Source: a virus. From it: a DNA stretch of 30,557 bases. Each line of letters opens with the position of its first letter. Position 1 is the stretch's first letter. Position numbers and translations under genes: made by a program. Below are positions 13,639 to 22,111 of this stretch, piece by piece. Location: the IMG/VR virus record IMGVR_UViG_3300007734_000559, positions 1-30,557 of that record. One strand, 5' to 3'. The notes beneath the pieces were generated by a model, which was not told the DNA's origin, searched no databases, and saw only the letters and a program-made list of their open reading frames with translations.

Positions 13639-14438
13639 AGCCTGAGCAGCCATCGCAGGAGGCGCAGCCACCAGGGGAGCGCGACCACGGGGAGCGGCTC
13701 GCCGACGCGAGGGAGCACGACGGTCATTGTAGGAGGGGGCGCAGCGGGCGGCGTGGGGGGCTCGTGGCGCTCGTTCTGAGCGTCAACCGGGGGCAACGAT
13801 GCGGCCATCGTCAGGGGCTCGGGAACGGGCACGCTAGGCGCAGCGTCCGCGGGGAGCGAGCGGTCGTACTCTTTCGCTAGGCTGGACACGTTGCGCGCGT
13901 AGTCGTCCGGGTCGCCGGAGTAGTAGCCCGCAACGCGGAGCGCTCGCGAGTAGTCGCCAGCCTTGCCGTCCATCGCCAGGAAGACCGCTGCGCGGTAACG
14001 CTTGCCGAGAAGGAATCTTACGTGCGACTCCATCGCCACGTCGAGGGTTTCGTAAGCTCGGAATCTGTTCATCGGATGCTTGCCGCTGAATCGGAGGATC
14101 CAAAGCCCCTTGGCGTCGGTGCCGACGTGCTCGACCCGCGCGCCTTCGGGCACGTGCGCTAGGTACTCGGCAGAAGCGGCAGGCGAGAAGTGCTCCGTCG
14201 TCGTGAAATGCTGCCAGCAGCCCGCCCAATTCGACCCGCATTTCACGCCGCCGAGGTTGTAGTTCATCGACGCCTTGAAACGGCCCGTCTCAAGGGCCAT
14301 CTGCCCGACGAGAATCATCGCACCCGCGCGCGTGACCTGCTCGCGACCTAGCTGCGCATCGAGCTGGAGACGCAACGCTAGGTAGACTTCGGCGGGCTGC
14401 ACTGGCGTCGCCTTAGCAGGTAGCTCGCGCGGGGTCAC
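13635..14438 (-). CDS. Endolysin, glucosaminidase (FlgJ/GH73-like) with Trp/Arg/Leu-rich C-terminal tail
   Basis: Cell-wall hydrolase for lysis. Residues about 30-190 match the N-acetylglucosaminidase fold of FlgJ-like enzymes: LVGQMALETGRF (E50 is the likely catalytic acid), NYNLGGVKCG, FRAYETLDVAMESHVRFL and a YYSGDPDDYARNV block near the end of the domain. A proline/alanine-rich linker (about 200-245) leads to the tail ALPWWLRLLRWLLRL, an amphipathic cationic helix. GTG 14438 is chosen for the GTGA overlap and an AAGGAG ribosome-binding site 8 nt upstream. No N-terminal signal or SAR domain, so release would need a holin or the tail itself. Confidence 0.85.
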   Translation of the reverse strand: MTPRELPAKATPVQPAEVYLALRLQLDAQLGREQVTRAGAMILVGQMALETGRFKASMNYNLGGVKCGSNWAGCWQHFTTTEHFSPAASAEYLAHVPEGARVEHVGTDAKGLWILRFSGKHPMNRFRAYETLDVAMESHVRFLLGKRYRAAVFLAMDGKAGDYSRALRVAGYYSGDPDDYARNVSSLAKEYDRSLPADAAPSVPVPEPLTMAASLPPVDAQNERHEPPTPPAAPPPTMTVVLPRVGEPLPVVALPWWLRLLRWLLRL

Positions 14439-14713
14439 GCCTCGAGCTCCTTGCGCAGCTTGCCGAACGCGGGCCACGCCTGCTCGTAGGCTCCGCAGAT
14501 GTCGAGCAGCTGCACGCGCAAGAGAGTGTCTTTCGCGCAAGCGGCGACGATGCGCCGACGCGCCTCGGGCTCGCGCTCAAGCATCACGGCAAGCGCTGCG
14601 ACGCACGCGGAGACGGGCGCATCTTTGTCCTCCGAAGTGACCCAGAGGTAGATGGTGCGCGCGAGGCTGACGATGGCCTCGGCGAGCGCAACGGCGGTAG
14701 CAACGTCACTCAT
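14435..14713 (-). CDS. Hypothetical lysis-cassette protein, 92 aa
   Basis: All-helical soluble-looking protein with a mildly hydrophobic N-terminal helix (ATAVALAEAIVSLARTIYLW, residues 5-24), then CVAALAVMLEREPEARRRIV and LLDICGAYEQAWPAFGKLRK. ATG 14713 overlaps the upstream stop (ATGA) and its TGA overlaps the endolysin GTG. The N-terminal helix could be a weak membrane anchor, so a holin or antiholin role is possible but unproven. Confidence 0.65.
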   Translation of the reverse strand: MSDVATAVALAEAIVSLARTIYLWVTSEDKDAPVSACVAALAVMLEREPEARRRIVAACAKDTLLRVQLLDICGAYEQAWPAFGKLRKELEA

Positions 14714-14937
14714 CGCGCAAGCTCACTTGCGCACGCGCCGTCGCGGAGCGCTCGCCTAACGTCGCGCGTCGCCGACTCGCAGCGTACGAGCAGGAGAGGA
14801 TCGACCGTCTCCAGGCCAGCGGCAGCACATGCGACGTTGAGGCCGATCGCCGCGCGGTCTGCAACGACGCACCGAGGAGCACACCCGCCGCAAAGCAGAG
14901 CAGCGCAAGCCAGGGCGAGAGCTCGACGAGCATTCAC
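14710..14937 (-). CDS. Putative lipoprotein in lysis cassette (o-spanin/Rz1-like candidate)
   Basis: 75-aa product from GTG 14937, which overlaps the upstream stop as GTGA. It begins with a basic residue pair and a hydrophobic signal (RRALALACAALLCGGC) ending in LCGGC, a good lipobox, so it would be lipidated at that cysteine and sit in the outer membrane like an o-spanin. The remainder (DRAAIGLNVACAAAGLET ... CESATRDVRRALRD) is short and cysteine-containing. A second 75-codon frame lies almost completely inside the same DNA (14706-14933); see findings. Spanin function is inferred from position and lipobox. Confidence 0.6.
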   Translation of the reverse strand: MNARRALALACAALLCGGCAPRCVVADRAAIGLNVACAAAGLETVDPLLLVRCESATRDVRRALRDGACASELAR

Positions 14938-15152
14938 TTCGAGCCCCCTGCGACGAGCTCCTGGACCGACCGAATGGCCTTCGCCGGGTCGACGCCGAGA
15001 GCTCGCAGAAGGCGGATGCCTGCCGCGAGGCGCGGCATATCCTCGCACATGACCGCCCACTGCTCGGCGGTGCGAGCGCGTAGGACGATGTTCAGCAGCG
15101 CCGAGAGCGCGGGCCAAACGAAGACGGTCCAGATTTCAACGCGGTCATGCAT
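14934..15152 (-). CDS. Hypothetical small membrane protein of the lysis cassette, 72 aa
   Basis: Residues 6-24 (EIWTVFVWPALSALLNIVL) form one predicted transmembrane helix, followed by a helical, leucine-rich cytoplasmic or periplasmic part (AAGIRLLRALGVDPAKAIRS). Its start overlaps the upstream gene by 8 nt and its TGA overlaps the lipoprotein GTG. A single-span holin or holin regulator would suit the position. Family not recognised. Confidence 0.65.
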   Translation of the reverse strand: MHDRVEIWTVFVWPALSALLNIVLRARTAEQWAVMCEDMPRLAAGIRLLRALGVDPAKAIRSVQELVAGGSK

Positions 15153-15369
15153 GGGGAATCCTAGCCTCGATGGATGCGATTTTCTCTCCGTGAACCTGCA
15201 CGACTTGCTGAAGCCGCTCCACGTCGCGAGCCACGCGAACCACGTCGCACGCTACGCCGTCGAGCTTCGCGCCGAGCGTTGCGAGGAGCCCGCCGATGCG
15301 CGCCGCCGTTAGCGCGAACCCGGCGACGGTCACGAGCAGGTTGAGGGTTTGCATGGCGTCGGGGGACAT
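15145..15369 (-). CDS. Small protein with N-terminal membrane helix and coiled coil (i-spanin or holin-partner candidate)
   Basis: 74 aa: a hydrophobic stretch QTLNLLVTVAGFALTAARIG (about 7-26), then a heptad-like helix (VVRVARDVERLQQVVQVHGE) to the end. This is the plan of an i-spanin or a small coiled-coil phage membrane protein. ATG 15369 has a TGAGGAAAC ribosome-binding site. First gene of the lysis cassette, 6 nt after the tailspike. A holin-associated role is also possible. Confidence 0.65.
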   Translation of the reverse strand: MSPDAMQTLNLLVTVAGFALTAARIGGLLATLGAKLDGVACDVVRVARDVERLQQVVQVHGEKIASIEARIPHA

Positions 15370-15375
15370 GTTTCC

Positions 15376-17229
15376 TCAAGCCTGCGCGAAGACTCGCCAG
15401 TCCAAAAAACTAGGGTCGTACGTGAACAGGTAGTTGCTTGCCCCCGGAACTATCCCCAGCGCGTTAGCCCCCCACGCTGCCGCAGCGGCGAATCCAGTCC
15501 CTCGAATAATCTTACCGGCTACGCCAACGGGGAACGTCCCACGAACGTATGAAGTAGCAATCAGCGCCCCAGAGTTAACGATCGTCCCATCGTTCGTGAA
15601 CGCGGGGTCAGCGCCGTTCTTTTGGTACAGATACCCGTCAAGCGGATTCATCCAAACGCGGAACGCATCGAAGCGCATCACCGGGAAGATGGCGACGGCG
15701 TTCAGCGCGTAAAATCGGAACGCCGACGGCAGAAGAGTCGTGTCGAAGTTCGCGTAACCGGCTCCGAAATCAAACGTCGTCGGGCCGGTGAAAGCCGACG
15801 AGCGGTCGAGGAAAACGAAGCCGCCGTCGGGGAGGATTTGCGTCGTGCCCGCGCTCGCGTCGATCTTCGCGCCGAAGAGCTTCGAGCAGTTGACGATGCG
15901 CGTCCCAGCAGCCGAAGCGGTTAACGCGTAGGCGTCCGAGCCCGTGCAATCAATCGAGCAGCCGTCGATGCTGAGGTCTTCGCAGGCGTTGCCGAAGACG
16001 CCGACGACCGACGCCGAGTTGTTCTGCCCCGCGAAGCTGCACCCTGAAGCAAGGCACTCGCCCGAGATCGACCCGCCGCCGTCGACGGAGAGGTGCCTCG
16101 CCGTAGCATCGGCGACGGTCGTAAAAAGGAAGCAGCCGAAGAGCCGCACCTTGCTCGCGCCGTCGAGGATATTAACATTGTGCACGGCGTTCGAGCGAAG
16201 GCTCGTGCCGGTGACGGTCACATCCTGCGGCGGGATTCCGCCGTTTGCGTCGACGTTCAGTCCGTGGCGGAAGTTGCTCTCAAAGGTGCCGCCCGTGATG
16301 GTCGTAAAGTACGTCTCTTGACCGATGAACACGCCGTCGTAGATGCTCGCGCGCGACCAGATGTCGGTTAGCGAATTGTGCGAGCCGCGCTGGATTTTGA
16401 TGCCGCTGACTTGGCACTGATAAAGCTCAAGCCGCTCGAACATGGATTGCGACGTGTAGTCGCAGAAGATGCCATCACCAGAGCCGACGGTGCCTTGGAT
16501 CGTCAGGTCGCAGACGTGAAGCGAAACGTTATTGAAGAGCAGGTTGCCGATCGACGTGATGCACGGCCCTAGCCCGTAATTGTGAATGATCGCGTTGCCG
16601 CGCCCTGCGCCTCGGAGCGTCTTCGCCCCTGCGCCGTTAGGGATGTCGATCGCTCCGTTCGTCGGCGTGCCGTCGTTCGAGACGCGGTACGCGCCTTCGG
16701 GGAAATACACCTCGTCGGAGGCCGCGATTGCCGCGTTAATCGCCGCGCTCACGTCGATGAGCAGCGTGCCCGCCTTCACGTCGGCAACCTGCGCAACGGT
16801 CATAAAATCGAAGGCCGACACCGACTCTTGCAGCTTGCTCGTGAGCGCGCGCAGCGTTGAGCCGACGCCGCCTTCGATGTACGTCACGCGGTCGGAGGTA
16901 ATCGAGCCCGTCGTCGACGCGAGCGGGATGCGCACCGTCGCGTTCAGCGACGAGAAGACGAGCGTGTTGTCGCTCTGGTGCACCGCGACTGAGAAGTCGT
17001 CCGCGTTGACGTAAAGGCGGCACGCTGACCCCTGGTACTGCGGAAATCCGTTGAGCGTTCGCACCGGCTGCGCGACTGGAATCGTCAGCGCCGCATCGAC
17101 ATAGACGGGAATCTGATTCGTTAACGCGGGAAGGCCCGCCGTGCCGAGGTAGAGGTAGCCCGCATCGAGCGGCTGCCCGTCGCGGTCGTGGAACGTCGGG
17201 AAGGGCTCGGAAACTGAGAATGCGCTCAT
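15376..17229 (-). CDS. Tailspike with P22-like head-binding domain
   Basis: Receptor-binding adhesin of 617 aa. Residues 1-100 match the P22 tailspike N-terminal particle-binding domain: PFPTFHDRDGQPLDAGYLYL, then NQIPVYVDAALTIPV and LNGFPQYQGSACRLYV. Residues about 160-480 show repeating right-handed beta-helix turns with regular N, G and C positions (for example NVSLHVCDLTIQGTVGSG and GGTFESNFRHGLNV). The C-terminal 100 residues are probably the trimerisation cap. Catalytic residues for host polysaccharide cleavage cannot be placed by eye. The ATG overlaps the upstream ejection-protein stop (ATGA). It is the last virion gene before lysis genes. Confidence 0.9.
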   Translation of the reverse strand: MSAFSVSEPFPTFHDRDGQPLDAGYLYLGTAGLPALTNQIPVYVDAALTIPVAQPVRTLNGFPQYQGSACRLYVNADDFSVAVHQSDNTLVFSSLNATVRIPLASTTGSITSDRVTYIEGGVGSTLRALTSKLQESVSAFDFMTVAQVADVKAGTLLIDVSAAINAAIAASDEVYFPEGAYRVSNDGTPTNGAIDIPNGAGAKTLRGAGRGNAIIHNYGLGPCITSIGNLLFNNVSLHVCDLTIQGTVGSGDGIFCDYTSQSMFERLELYQCQVSGIKIQRGSHNSLTDIWSRASIYDGVFIGQETYFTTITGGTFESNFRHGLNVDANGGIPPQDVTVTGTSLRSNAVHNVNILDGASKVRLFGCFLFTTVADATARHLSVDGGGSISGECLASGCSFAGQNNSASVVGVFGNACEDLSIDGCSIDCTGSDAYALTASAAGTRIVNCSKLFGAKIDASAGTTQILPDGGFVFLDRSSAFTGPTTFDFGAGYANFDTTLLPSAFRFYALNAVAIFPVMRFDAFRVWMNPLDGYLYQKNGADPAFTNDGTIVNSGALIATSYVRGTFPVGVAGKIIRGTGFAAAAAWGANALGIVPGASNYLFTYDPSFLDWRVFAQA

Positions 17230-19577
17230 GGGGTCGGTTGCTCCTGTGGCTTCTGCGGCTCGGAGGTTGCTCCCGAGAGAATGGCGTTGCGGATGAATAG
17301 CTCGCGAGCGCTCATAACACTAGGGAGCCCCGCGGCTTGTGCGAAAACATCGAACTTAGGAGAGCTCGCGAGCCGCGCGATAGCTTGCTGGCGAACTGTT
17401 GGAGTGCCCGCCGATGCGACGACGAGCCGGTAGAATTCCGGCGAGATGAGCACCGCATCTGCGGCTTTCGCCGCAGTCGTTCGGTTTTTTTGAAGAGCCG
17501 AGTTGATGCCAGCGCCGAGCCCTGCCGCGAGGCCGAGCCCGCGAGCTCCGACCATTGATGTTGCGGCTTCGATCGGGATGCCGATCGCCGCCTTAGCGCC
17601 GAAGCTGTAGACGGCATCCATGAGCGAATCAGCGGCCTTGAGCTGCGCGTCAACGTCGCCGACGCGACCCGTTTTGATGTTCTCTTGAATCGCTTGATTG
17701 ATCGACCTCGACACTTTTGCGAGGTCGTCGAATGCTGCCTTCGCCCCTGTCGGAAGGTTAGAGAATACCGCCGCGGCTGATTGCTTGTTCTGATTCAAAT
17801 TTTCGTAAAACTTGCTGAACGTGTTGAAGTTTAGCGTGCCGTTTTTCGTCGTGCTTCCGAACGCAGAGCCTAGAGCCGACACGACGACGCTTCCGCGCAT
17901 AGATGCGGGGATGCCCTTCACGAGATTCGCGAAGCGGTCGGCGTCGCCCTTTGCCAGCCCGGTTGTCGATGTCATGAGCTTAGTAACGAGAGACTGGTCG
18001 AACTCCTTGCCGAAGAGCGCGCCCATGTCGTCTTCAAGTCCCTTGCGCAGCCGCACCGCATCTTTCGCAGCCGCCCACTTGTCAGCGACGCCTGCGGCCT
18101 GCGCTGCGATCTCCTGGTCTTGCGAGATAACGTCTCGGAGCTGCTTCGCAATACGCGTGCTTCGATCTGGGACGACGCCGGGGCCTCCGGCAATCTCGCC
18201 AACGTCTTTTCGAAGCTCGTCGACGAGCGCATAGGTCGGGTGAATTTCCGTTACCGACTTTCCACTCTTCGACGGAATACGCTGCGGTGTGAGCTTGGCA
18301 AGTAGCTCCTTTTCAATCGGCGTGAGATTGTCGACGCCGTTCATTTCCTTGATGCGCTGCTGAATGAAATCAAGCGTGTTGTCTGCACGCACTCGCGTAT
18401 CTGTTGGAAGCGCTTGCGTGATGTCAGAGTAGAGCGAATCCGATGTAGTTTTCAGGGCAGACGCCTGCGTCTTTAGCTCCGTTTTCACAGTCTCGGAGAG
18501 CGTCGAAAGGTCGCGCGTGCCGCCGAGCTGCTCGACAAGTTGCGACGCGCGTTCTCCGACTCGCTGCAAGCCCTCCATCTCGGCTGTTCGCGCAGCCGAC
18601 CCTGGCTTCGACTTTACGCCTTGGGCGATTTCGCGCACGACCTGGCTTGTCGAAACATGGTCAGGCTGAAGATACTGCGTGACGCCAATCCGGTCGGCTG
18701 CTTTGATTGTTTCGGGGTCCGCCTGCACTTCGGTCGCTAGGCGTTCGAGTGCCCGACCGCTGAACGGTCCTTCAACAGCCTTCTTCGATTCGCGCCCGAA
18801 CTCCTCGACGGTGAGTGCATTAGGCACCGCGCGACCGCTCTTCGGGAGCTTGCCACCGAGCCCGCCGCCGATGACTGCCGCTGCGAGCTGCGAGCCAGCG
18901 CCGAGGCCGAGCTCGGAAGCAGCTTGCGCAGCAGACGAACCAACGATGTCAGAAGCGACCTGCGACGCAGGGGCTTCGGCGAGCATGGCCCCTACTGCCT
19001 GCGCCATCGGGGCCGCGCTCTTCATGAGCCCCTGCCCCAAGGAGACGCCACCGGCACCGCTTGCTAATCCGGCGGACGCCGCTTGAACCATGCGCTCGGC
19101 TCCGGTCTTAGGCTCGGCGACGCCAGCCCTCGTAAGCAGAGCCTCCCACGCCTCGGTCGGCGTGCTGATTTGAGTCCCGAATGTCGCATTCACCGCGCGA
19201 ATAATTGGCTCGCCGATGAGCTGAGATGCGCCGTAGGCGGCACCGCCTGCAATTGCGCCAGGGATCGCGCCGATGCCAGCGGTCGGGAGCCCGCCCATCG
19301 CTGCACCTACGGCCATCGCCGTGCCGAGCGGCGCAAGGCCGCGCGTTGCGCCGCCTACAAGCCCCGCCATCGTCGTTTCGGGCGCGGCAGCAGCGGCAGG
19401 AGCCCCGCGTTCAAACGAGAGCATCTGACGGCCTTGAGGCGCGGCAGCGGGGGCGGTCTCCGCTGCGCTCGCGCCCCGCGCGGCTTGGTACGCCTTCGCA
19501 ACGGTGTCAAAGTCGGGCGTGCCCTTCTTCGCCGCATTCGCGACAATCCATGCAGCGTAGTCTTCGGCGGTTGCCAT
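17226..19577 (-). CDS. Large ejection (internal virion) protein, P22 gp16-like position
   Basis: 783-aa protein expected to leave the capsid with the DNA and help build a passage through the cell envelope. The N-terminal 35 residues (TAEDYAAWIVANAAKKGTPD) are a charged helix common to this protein type. Residues about 70-230 are Gly/Ala-rich hydrophobic segments with glycine-zipper spacing (AVGAAMGGLPTAGIGAIPGA) suited to membrane insertion. The remainder is long helix (DTRVRADNTLDFIQQRIKEM and similar). ATG 19577 is chosen for the TGATG junction. Order gp7-like, gp20-like, this gene matches P22 gp7-gp20-gp16, but sequence identity to gp16 is not claimed. Confidence 0.75.
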   Translation of the reverse strand: MATAEDYAAWIVANAAKKGTPDFDTVAKAYQAARGASAAETAPAAAPQGRQMLSFERGAPAAAAAPETTMAGLVGGATRGLAPLGTAMAVGAAMGGLPTAGIGAIPGAIAGGAAYGASQLIGEPIIRAVNATFGTQISTPTEAWEALLTRAGVAEPKTGAERMVQAASAGLASGAGGVSLGQGLMKSAAPMAQAVGAMLAEAPASQVASDIVGSSAAQAASELGLGAGSQLAAAVIGGGLGGKLPKSGRAVPNALTVEEFGRESKKAVEGPFSGRALERLATEVQADPETIKAADRIGVTQYLQPDHVSTSQVVREIAQGVKSKPGSAARTAEMEGLQRVGERASQLVEQLGGTRDLSTLSETVKTELKTQASALKTTSDSLYSDITQALPTDTRVRADNTLDFIQQRIKEMNGVDNLTPIEKELLAKLTPQRIPSKSGKSVTEIHPTYALVDELRKDVGEIAGGPGVVPDRSTRIAKQLRDVISQDQEIAAQAAGVADKWAAAKDAVRLRKGLEDDMGALFGKEFDQSLVTKLMTSTTGLAKGDADRFANLVKGIPASMRGSVVVSALGSAFGSTTKNGTLNFNTFSKFYENLNQNKQSAAAVFSNLPTGAKAAFDDLAKVSRSINQAIQENIKTGRVGDVDAQLKAADSLMDAVYSFGAKAAIGIPIEAATSMVGARGLGLAAGLGAGINSALQKNRTTAAKAADAVLISPEFYRLVVASAGTPTVRQQAIARLASSPKFDVFAQAAGLPSVMSARELFIRNAILSGATSEPQKPQEQPTP

Positions 19578-20893
19578 CACTTGCCTCCGCTGAGGATTGC
19601 GTCAGCGGCGCTGAAGACGCTCGTCGTCGATGCCGCAGGCGTTGAGGTAGGTGCCGCAGGCGTCATCACGGGGCCAGGCTGCGCGGCGGCTTTCGGCTCG
19701 TCGTCCTGCGGCGCGGAAAGCAAAATTGATGAAGGGTTGAGACCAGAGCGTTTTGCTTCGGTCGTATAGGCGGCCTTGAGCTGGTCGCCTTTCTCTTTAT
19801 ACGGCTTGTATAGCGCCTCGGCTTGTCCCCTGAATGATTTGCGCTGCTCCGGGTTAAGACGCTCGCCGGTTTTAAGTCCATTAAATAGGTTCCTGACTTT
19901 ATCGTCAACGCCTCCCGCGTTCTGAGCGTTCGCAAATTCTGTCTCTCTGACCGCAGAGCCTGGGTCAAGCATCTTCATATAATTAAAGATGAGCGCAAGG
20001 TCACCGGCTGCGGTGTCTTCTGACTGGCGGAGCCGCTCGATTGAGAACGTCTGCTCCGCAATCGGCTTGTAGTCTCGGGTGAAATCATCCCGAAACTTTC
20101 CCTCTGCATTCAACGTATCTTTTAGCGAAAGCCCTGACTTTGCAGGTCCACCGACGCCCATTGGCTTCGGCTTGAGCTTGTCGACTTCGAGCTGCTCGCG
20201 GAGCTCGGCGAATTTCGCCTTCGCCTCTGAAATCTTCGCTTCAGAATATTCTTTCAGATTCTTCGACCCTTCGAGCATCCGCTCGCGGCGCTGGTCTTCG
20301 AGCTTGCCGAAGGTTTCGCCGTACTTCTCCGGTCCCATTGCCATCGCGACCGCCGTGTTGAGGCTCGTCTGCGCTGCGTTGAGGTCGCCGTAAAGCACAA
20401 GGTTTTTTTGAACGTCCGCCGCATCGGCCTCGCGCGTCTTACCGGCGTTGCGGAGCGCTTCTACTTGGCCGTTTAGAAGCTCGCCCGCCGTTACACGATC
20501 GCCAGCGTTGAGCGCTGCGACGATAGGCTGAATTTCGGCGACCTTTGTCTCGCGCTCCTGCGTGCTAAGATTCGCATAAGGCGTCTTGAGCTGCTCGACG
20601 GCCTCCGGATATTTCAGCATGAGCTCGTTAAGGCCCTTCGCCGAAAAGCCCTCTGCGCCGAACCTGCCTAGCTCTTGCTGGAACTGCTGCGTGCGCTCCG
20701 CCTTCGCTCGTAGCGCCTGATTCTCGATGAGCGTCTGTTGGCGCTGCGCCGCCATCGCGTCGTTACGCTCCATCATGCCGGCGAGCTGCACGCCTTGCTG
20801 AAGCCCCGCGGTGACGGCTTCGGCTGGATTCGGTACGTTTAGCGTATAGTTGAAAGGCTGGTAGTTGTTAAAAGGCTGGTAGTTCTGGTTCAT
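19577..20893 (-). CDS. Ejection protein, P22 gp20-like position
   Basis: 438-aa mostly helical protein predicted to travel into the host with the DNA. It starts with a repeated NYQPFN motif (residues 4-9 and 10-15), then a long Gln/Ala/Glu-rich helical region (MERNDAMAAQRQQTLIENQA), coiled-coil-like segments (EYSEAKISEAKAKFAELREQ) and a Pro/Ala/Thr-rich tail ending SVFSAADAILSGGK. There is no signal peptide or enzymatic motif. GGTGAG upstream is a fair ribosome-binding site. Its position between the gp7-like and large ejection proteins is the main argument. Confidence 0.75.
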   Translation of the reverse strand: MNQNYQPFNNYQPFNYTLNVPNPAEAVTAGLQQGVQLAGMMERNDAMAAQRQQTLIENQALRAKAERTQQFQQELGRFGAEGFSAKGLNELMLKYPEAVEQLKTPYANLSTQERETKVAEIQPIVAALNAGDRVTAGELLNGQVEALRNAGKTREADAADVQKNLVLYGDLNAAQTSLNTAVAMAMGPEKYGETFGKLEDQRRERMLEGSKNLKEYSEAKISEAKAKFAELREQLEVDKLKPKPMGVGGPAKSGLSLKDTLNAEGKFRDDFTRDYKPIAEQTFSIERLRQSEDTAAGDLALIFNYMKMLDPGSAVRETEFANAQNAGGVDDKVRNLFNGLKTGERLNPEQRKSFRGQAEALYKPYKEKGDQLKAAYTTEAKRSGLNPSSILLSAPQDDEPKAAAQPGPVMTPAAPTSTPAASTTSVFSAADAILSGGK

Positions 20894-20897
20894 GATC

Positions 20898-21656
20898 TCA
20901 CCCGAGATTAAAGTTCATGCCGGTGACGCCAGCCGCGCCCATGCCAGGCGTGTAGCCGCTACCTGCGGGGCCTGTGGGGCCTGCGGGGCCTGCGGGAGCT
21001 CCTCCACCGAGCGGTCCGCGGCCCATTGCTCCGAGCCCGCCGAGCGTGCCGAGGGCTCCGCCCACGCCGCCGAAGATGTTCGCCATGCCCTGCCCCTGCG
21101 CGAGCGCTGCGCCCGCTGCTGCTTGCCCCTGCGCGCCGTATTGGCCCATGATGCCTTGCGCGCTCTGCTGGCCGAGGCCCGCTGCGCTCATGGCCCCTTG
21201 CTGGCCCGCGCCGGAGATGCCGCCGAGCTGTGCCATCTGCTGCTGGATAAGCTGCGAGAGCATCTGCGGGCGGAACTGCGCAAGCGCTGCTTGCGCGTTG
21301 CCGCCGCGGAGGCCGCCCGTTGCGCTTGCGTTCTGCAAGATGGCCGTCTCGCCTTGCTCGACCATCGCTTGAAACTGCGGACCTTGCTCAATCTGAGCAA
21401 TCGCCGCACGCTGCGCATCGGCCCCGCCGAGCCCTAGCAGCGCTTGCTGCTGGCCTAGCGCGGCTTGCCCCGCTTGCATGTAGGGCGCAAGAAGTCGCTC
21501 TGATTCGGCTTGTTGACGGCGCTGCTCTGCGATTGCGGCTTCGCTCGCCGAACGCTGCGCGCCCGATGCCTCTTCGGATGCGTTCTTCTGCGAGTAATAC
21601 CCGCCAACTGCGGAGATAACGGAGCCACCAATGATGGCAGTTGCAACCCAACCCAT
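20898..21656 (-). CDS. DNA transfer/ejection protein, P22 gp7-like position
   Basis: 252-aa protein with an N-terminal membrane-like helix (VATAIIGGSVISAVGGYYSQ), an Ala/Gln/Glu helix typical of small ejection proteins (EEASGAQRSASEAAIAEQRR), then LLAPYMQAGQAALGQQQALL, EQGPQFQAMVEQGETAILQN and GLRGGNAQAAL, blocks that recur in many podovirus injection proteins. The C-terminus is a glycine-rich, collagen-like GPAGPTGPAGSG segment. ATG 21656 lies in a TGATG junction with the cupin gene. It probably acts with the next two genes in building the injection channel. Confidence 0.8.
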   Translation of the reverse strand: MGWVATAIIGGSVISAVGGYYSQKNASEEASGAQRSASEAAIAEQRRQQAESERLLAPYMQAGQAALGQQQALLGLGGADAQRAAIAQIEQGPQFQAMVEQGETAILQNASATGGLRGGNAQAALAQFRPQMLSQLIQQQMAQLGGISGAGQQGAMSAAGLGQQSAQGIMGQYGAQGQAAAGAALAQGQGMANIFGGVGGALGTLGGLGAMGRGPLGGGAPAGPAGPTGPAGSGYTPGMGAAGVTGMNFNLG

Positions 21657-22111
21657 CACGCACTCCTATCAGATAGTTCATGGACGCGCAGCCGTTCAAG
21701 GAGCGCGTGTGTTTCGTTGTAGGCGTCGCTTTTTTCGACGAGCAGATCTTCAAGCTTGTCGAGGTCGCGCTCTTCGGTCGCGTGGACGTTTTGAAATACG
21801 ATGTCTTCGAGCACGAGCGCAACCTTGCGCCCTGGCGGAGCGATGAAGGTCAGCGGAGCTCGAACGGTCGTGACTCCGTCGGGCGTTGCGATCGTCATGC
21901 TGCCCTTGAGCAAGATGCAAACGTGCTCGGTCTTGTGCTCGTGCCCAATGATGAGCGTGCCGGCTGGCGCTGTCATCTGCCGCACGTAGACGCCGGATGC
22001 GAAGAAGTGATCGATCGGGCAATCAACCTGCGGAAGCGCGAGCATCGCCCCTTCGAGCCGCTCAATCTTGAGCGCGTCGTCTTCGCGCGATGCTTCGGCA
22101 AGAGTCGTCAT
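21656..22111 (-). CDS. Cupin-domain protein, virion operon
   Basis: 151-aa beta-barrel protein with cupin metal-binding histidines: H57/H59 and H63 in GHEHKTEHVCILLKG, then a second motif APPGRKV with H110. A helical extension with acidic residues follows (RDLDKLEDLLVEKSDAYNET). Cupins of this kind recur among podovirus head genes; whether they are structural, assembly factors or enzymes is unsettled. ATGA overlap at the start and TGATG at the stop couple it with its neighbours. Confidence 0.8.
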   Translation of the reverse strand: MTTLAEASREDDALKIERLEGAMLALPQVDCPIDHFFASGVYVRQMTAPAGTLIIGHEHKTEHVCILLKGSMTIATPDGVTTVRAPLTFIAPPGRKVALVLEDIVFQNVHATEERDLDKLEDLLVEKSDAYNETHALLERLRVHELSDRSA

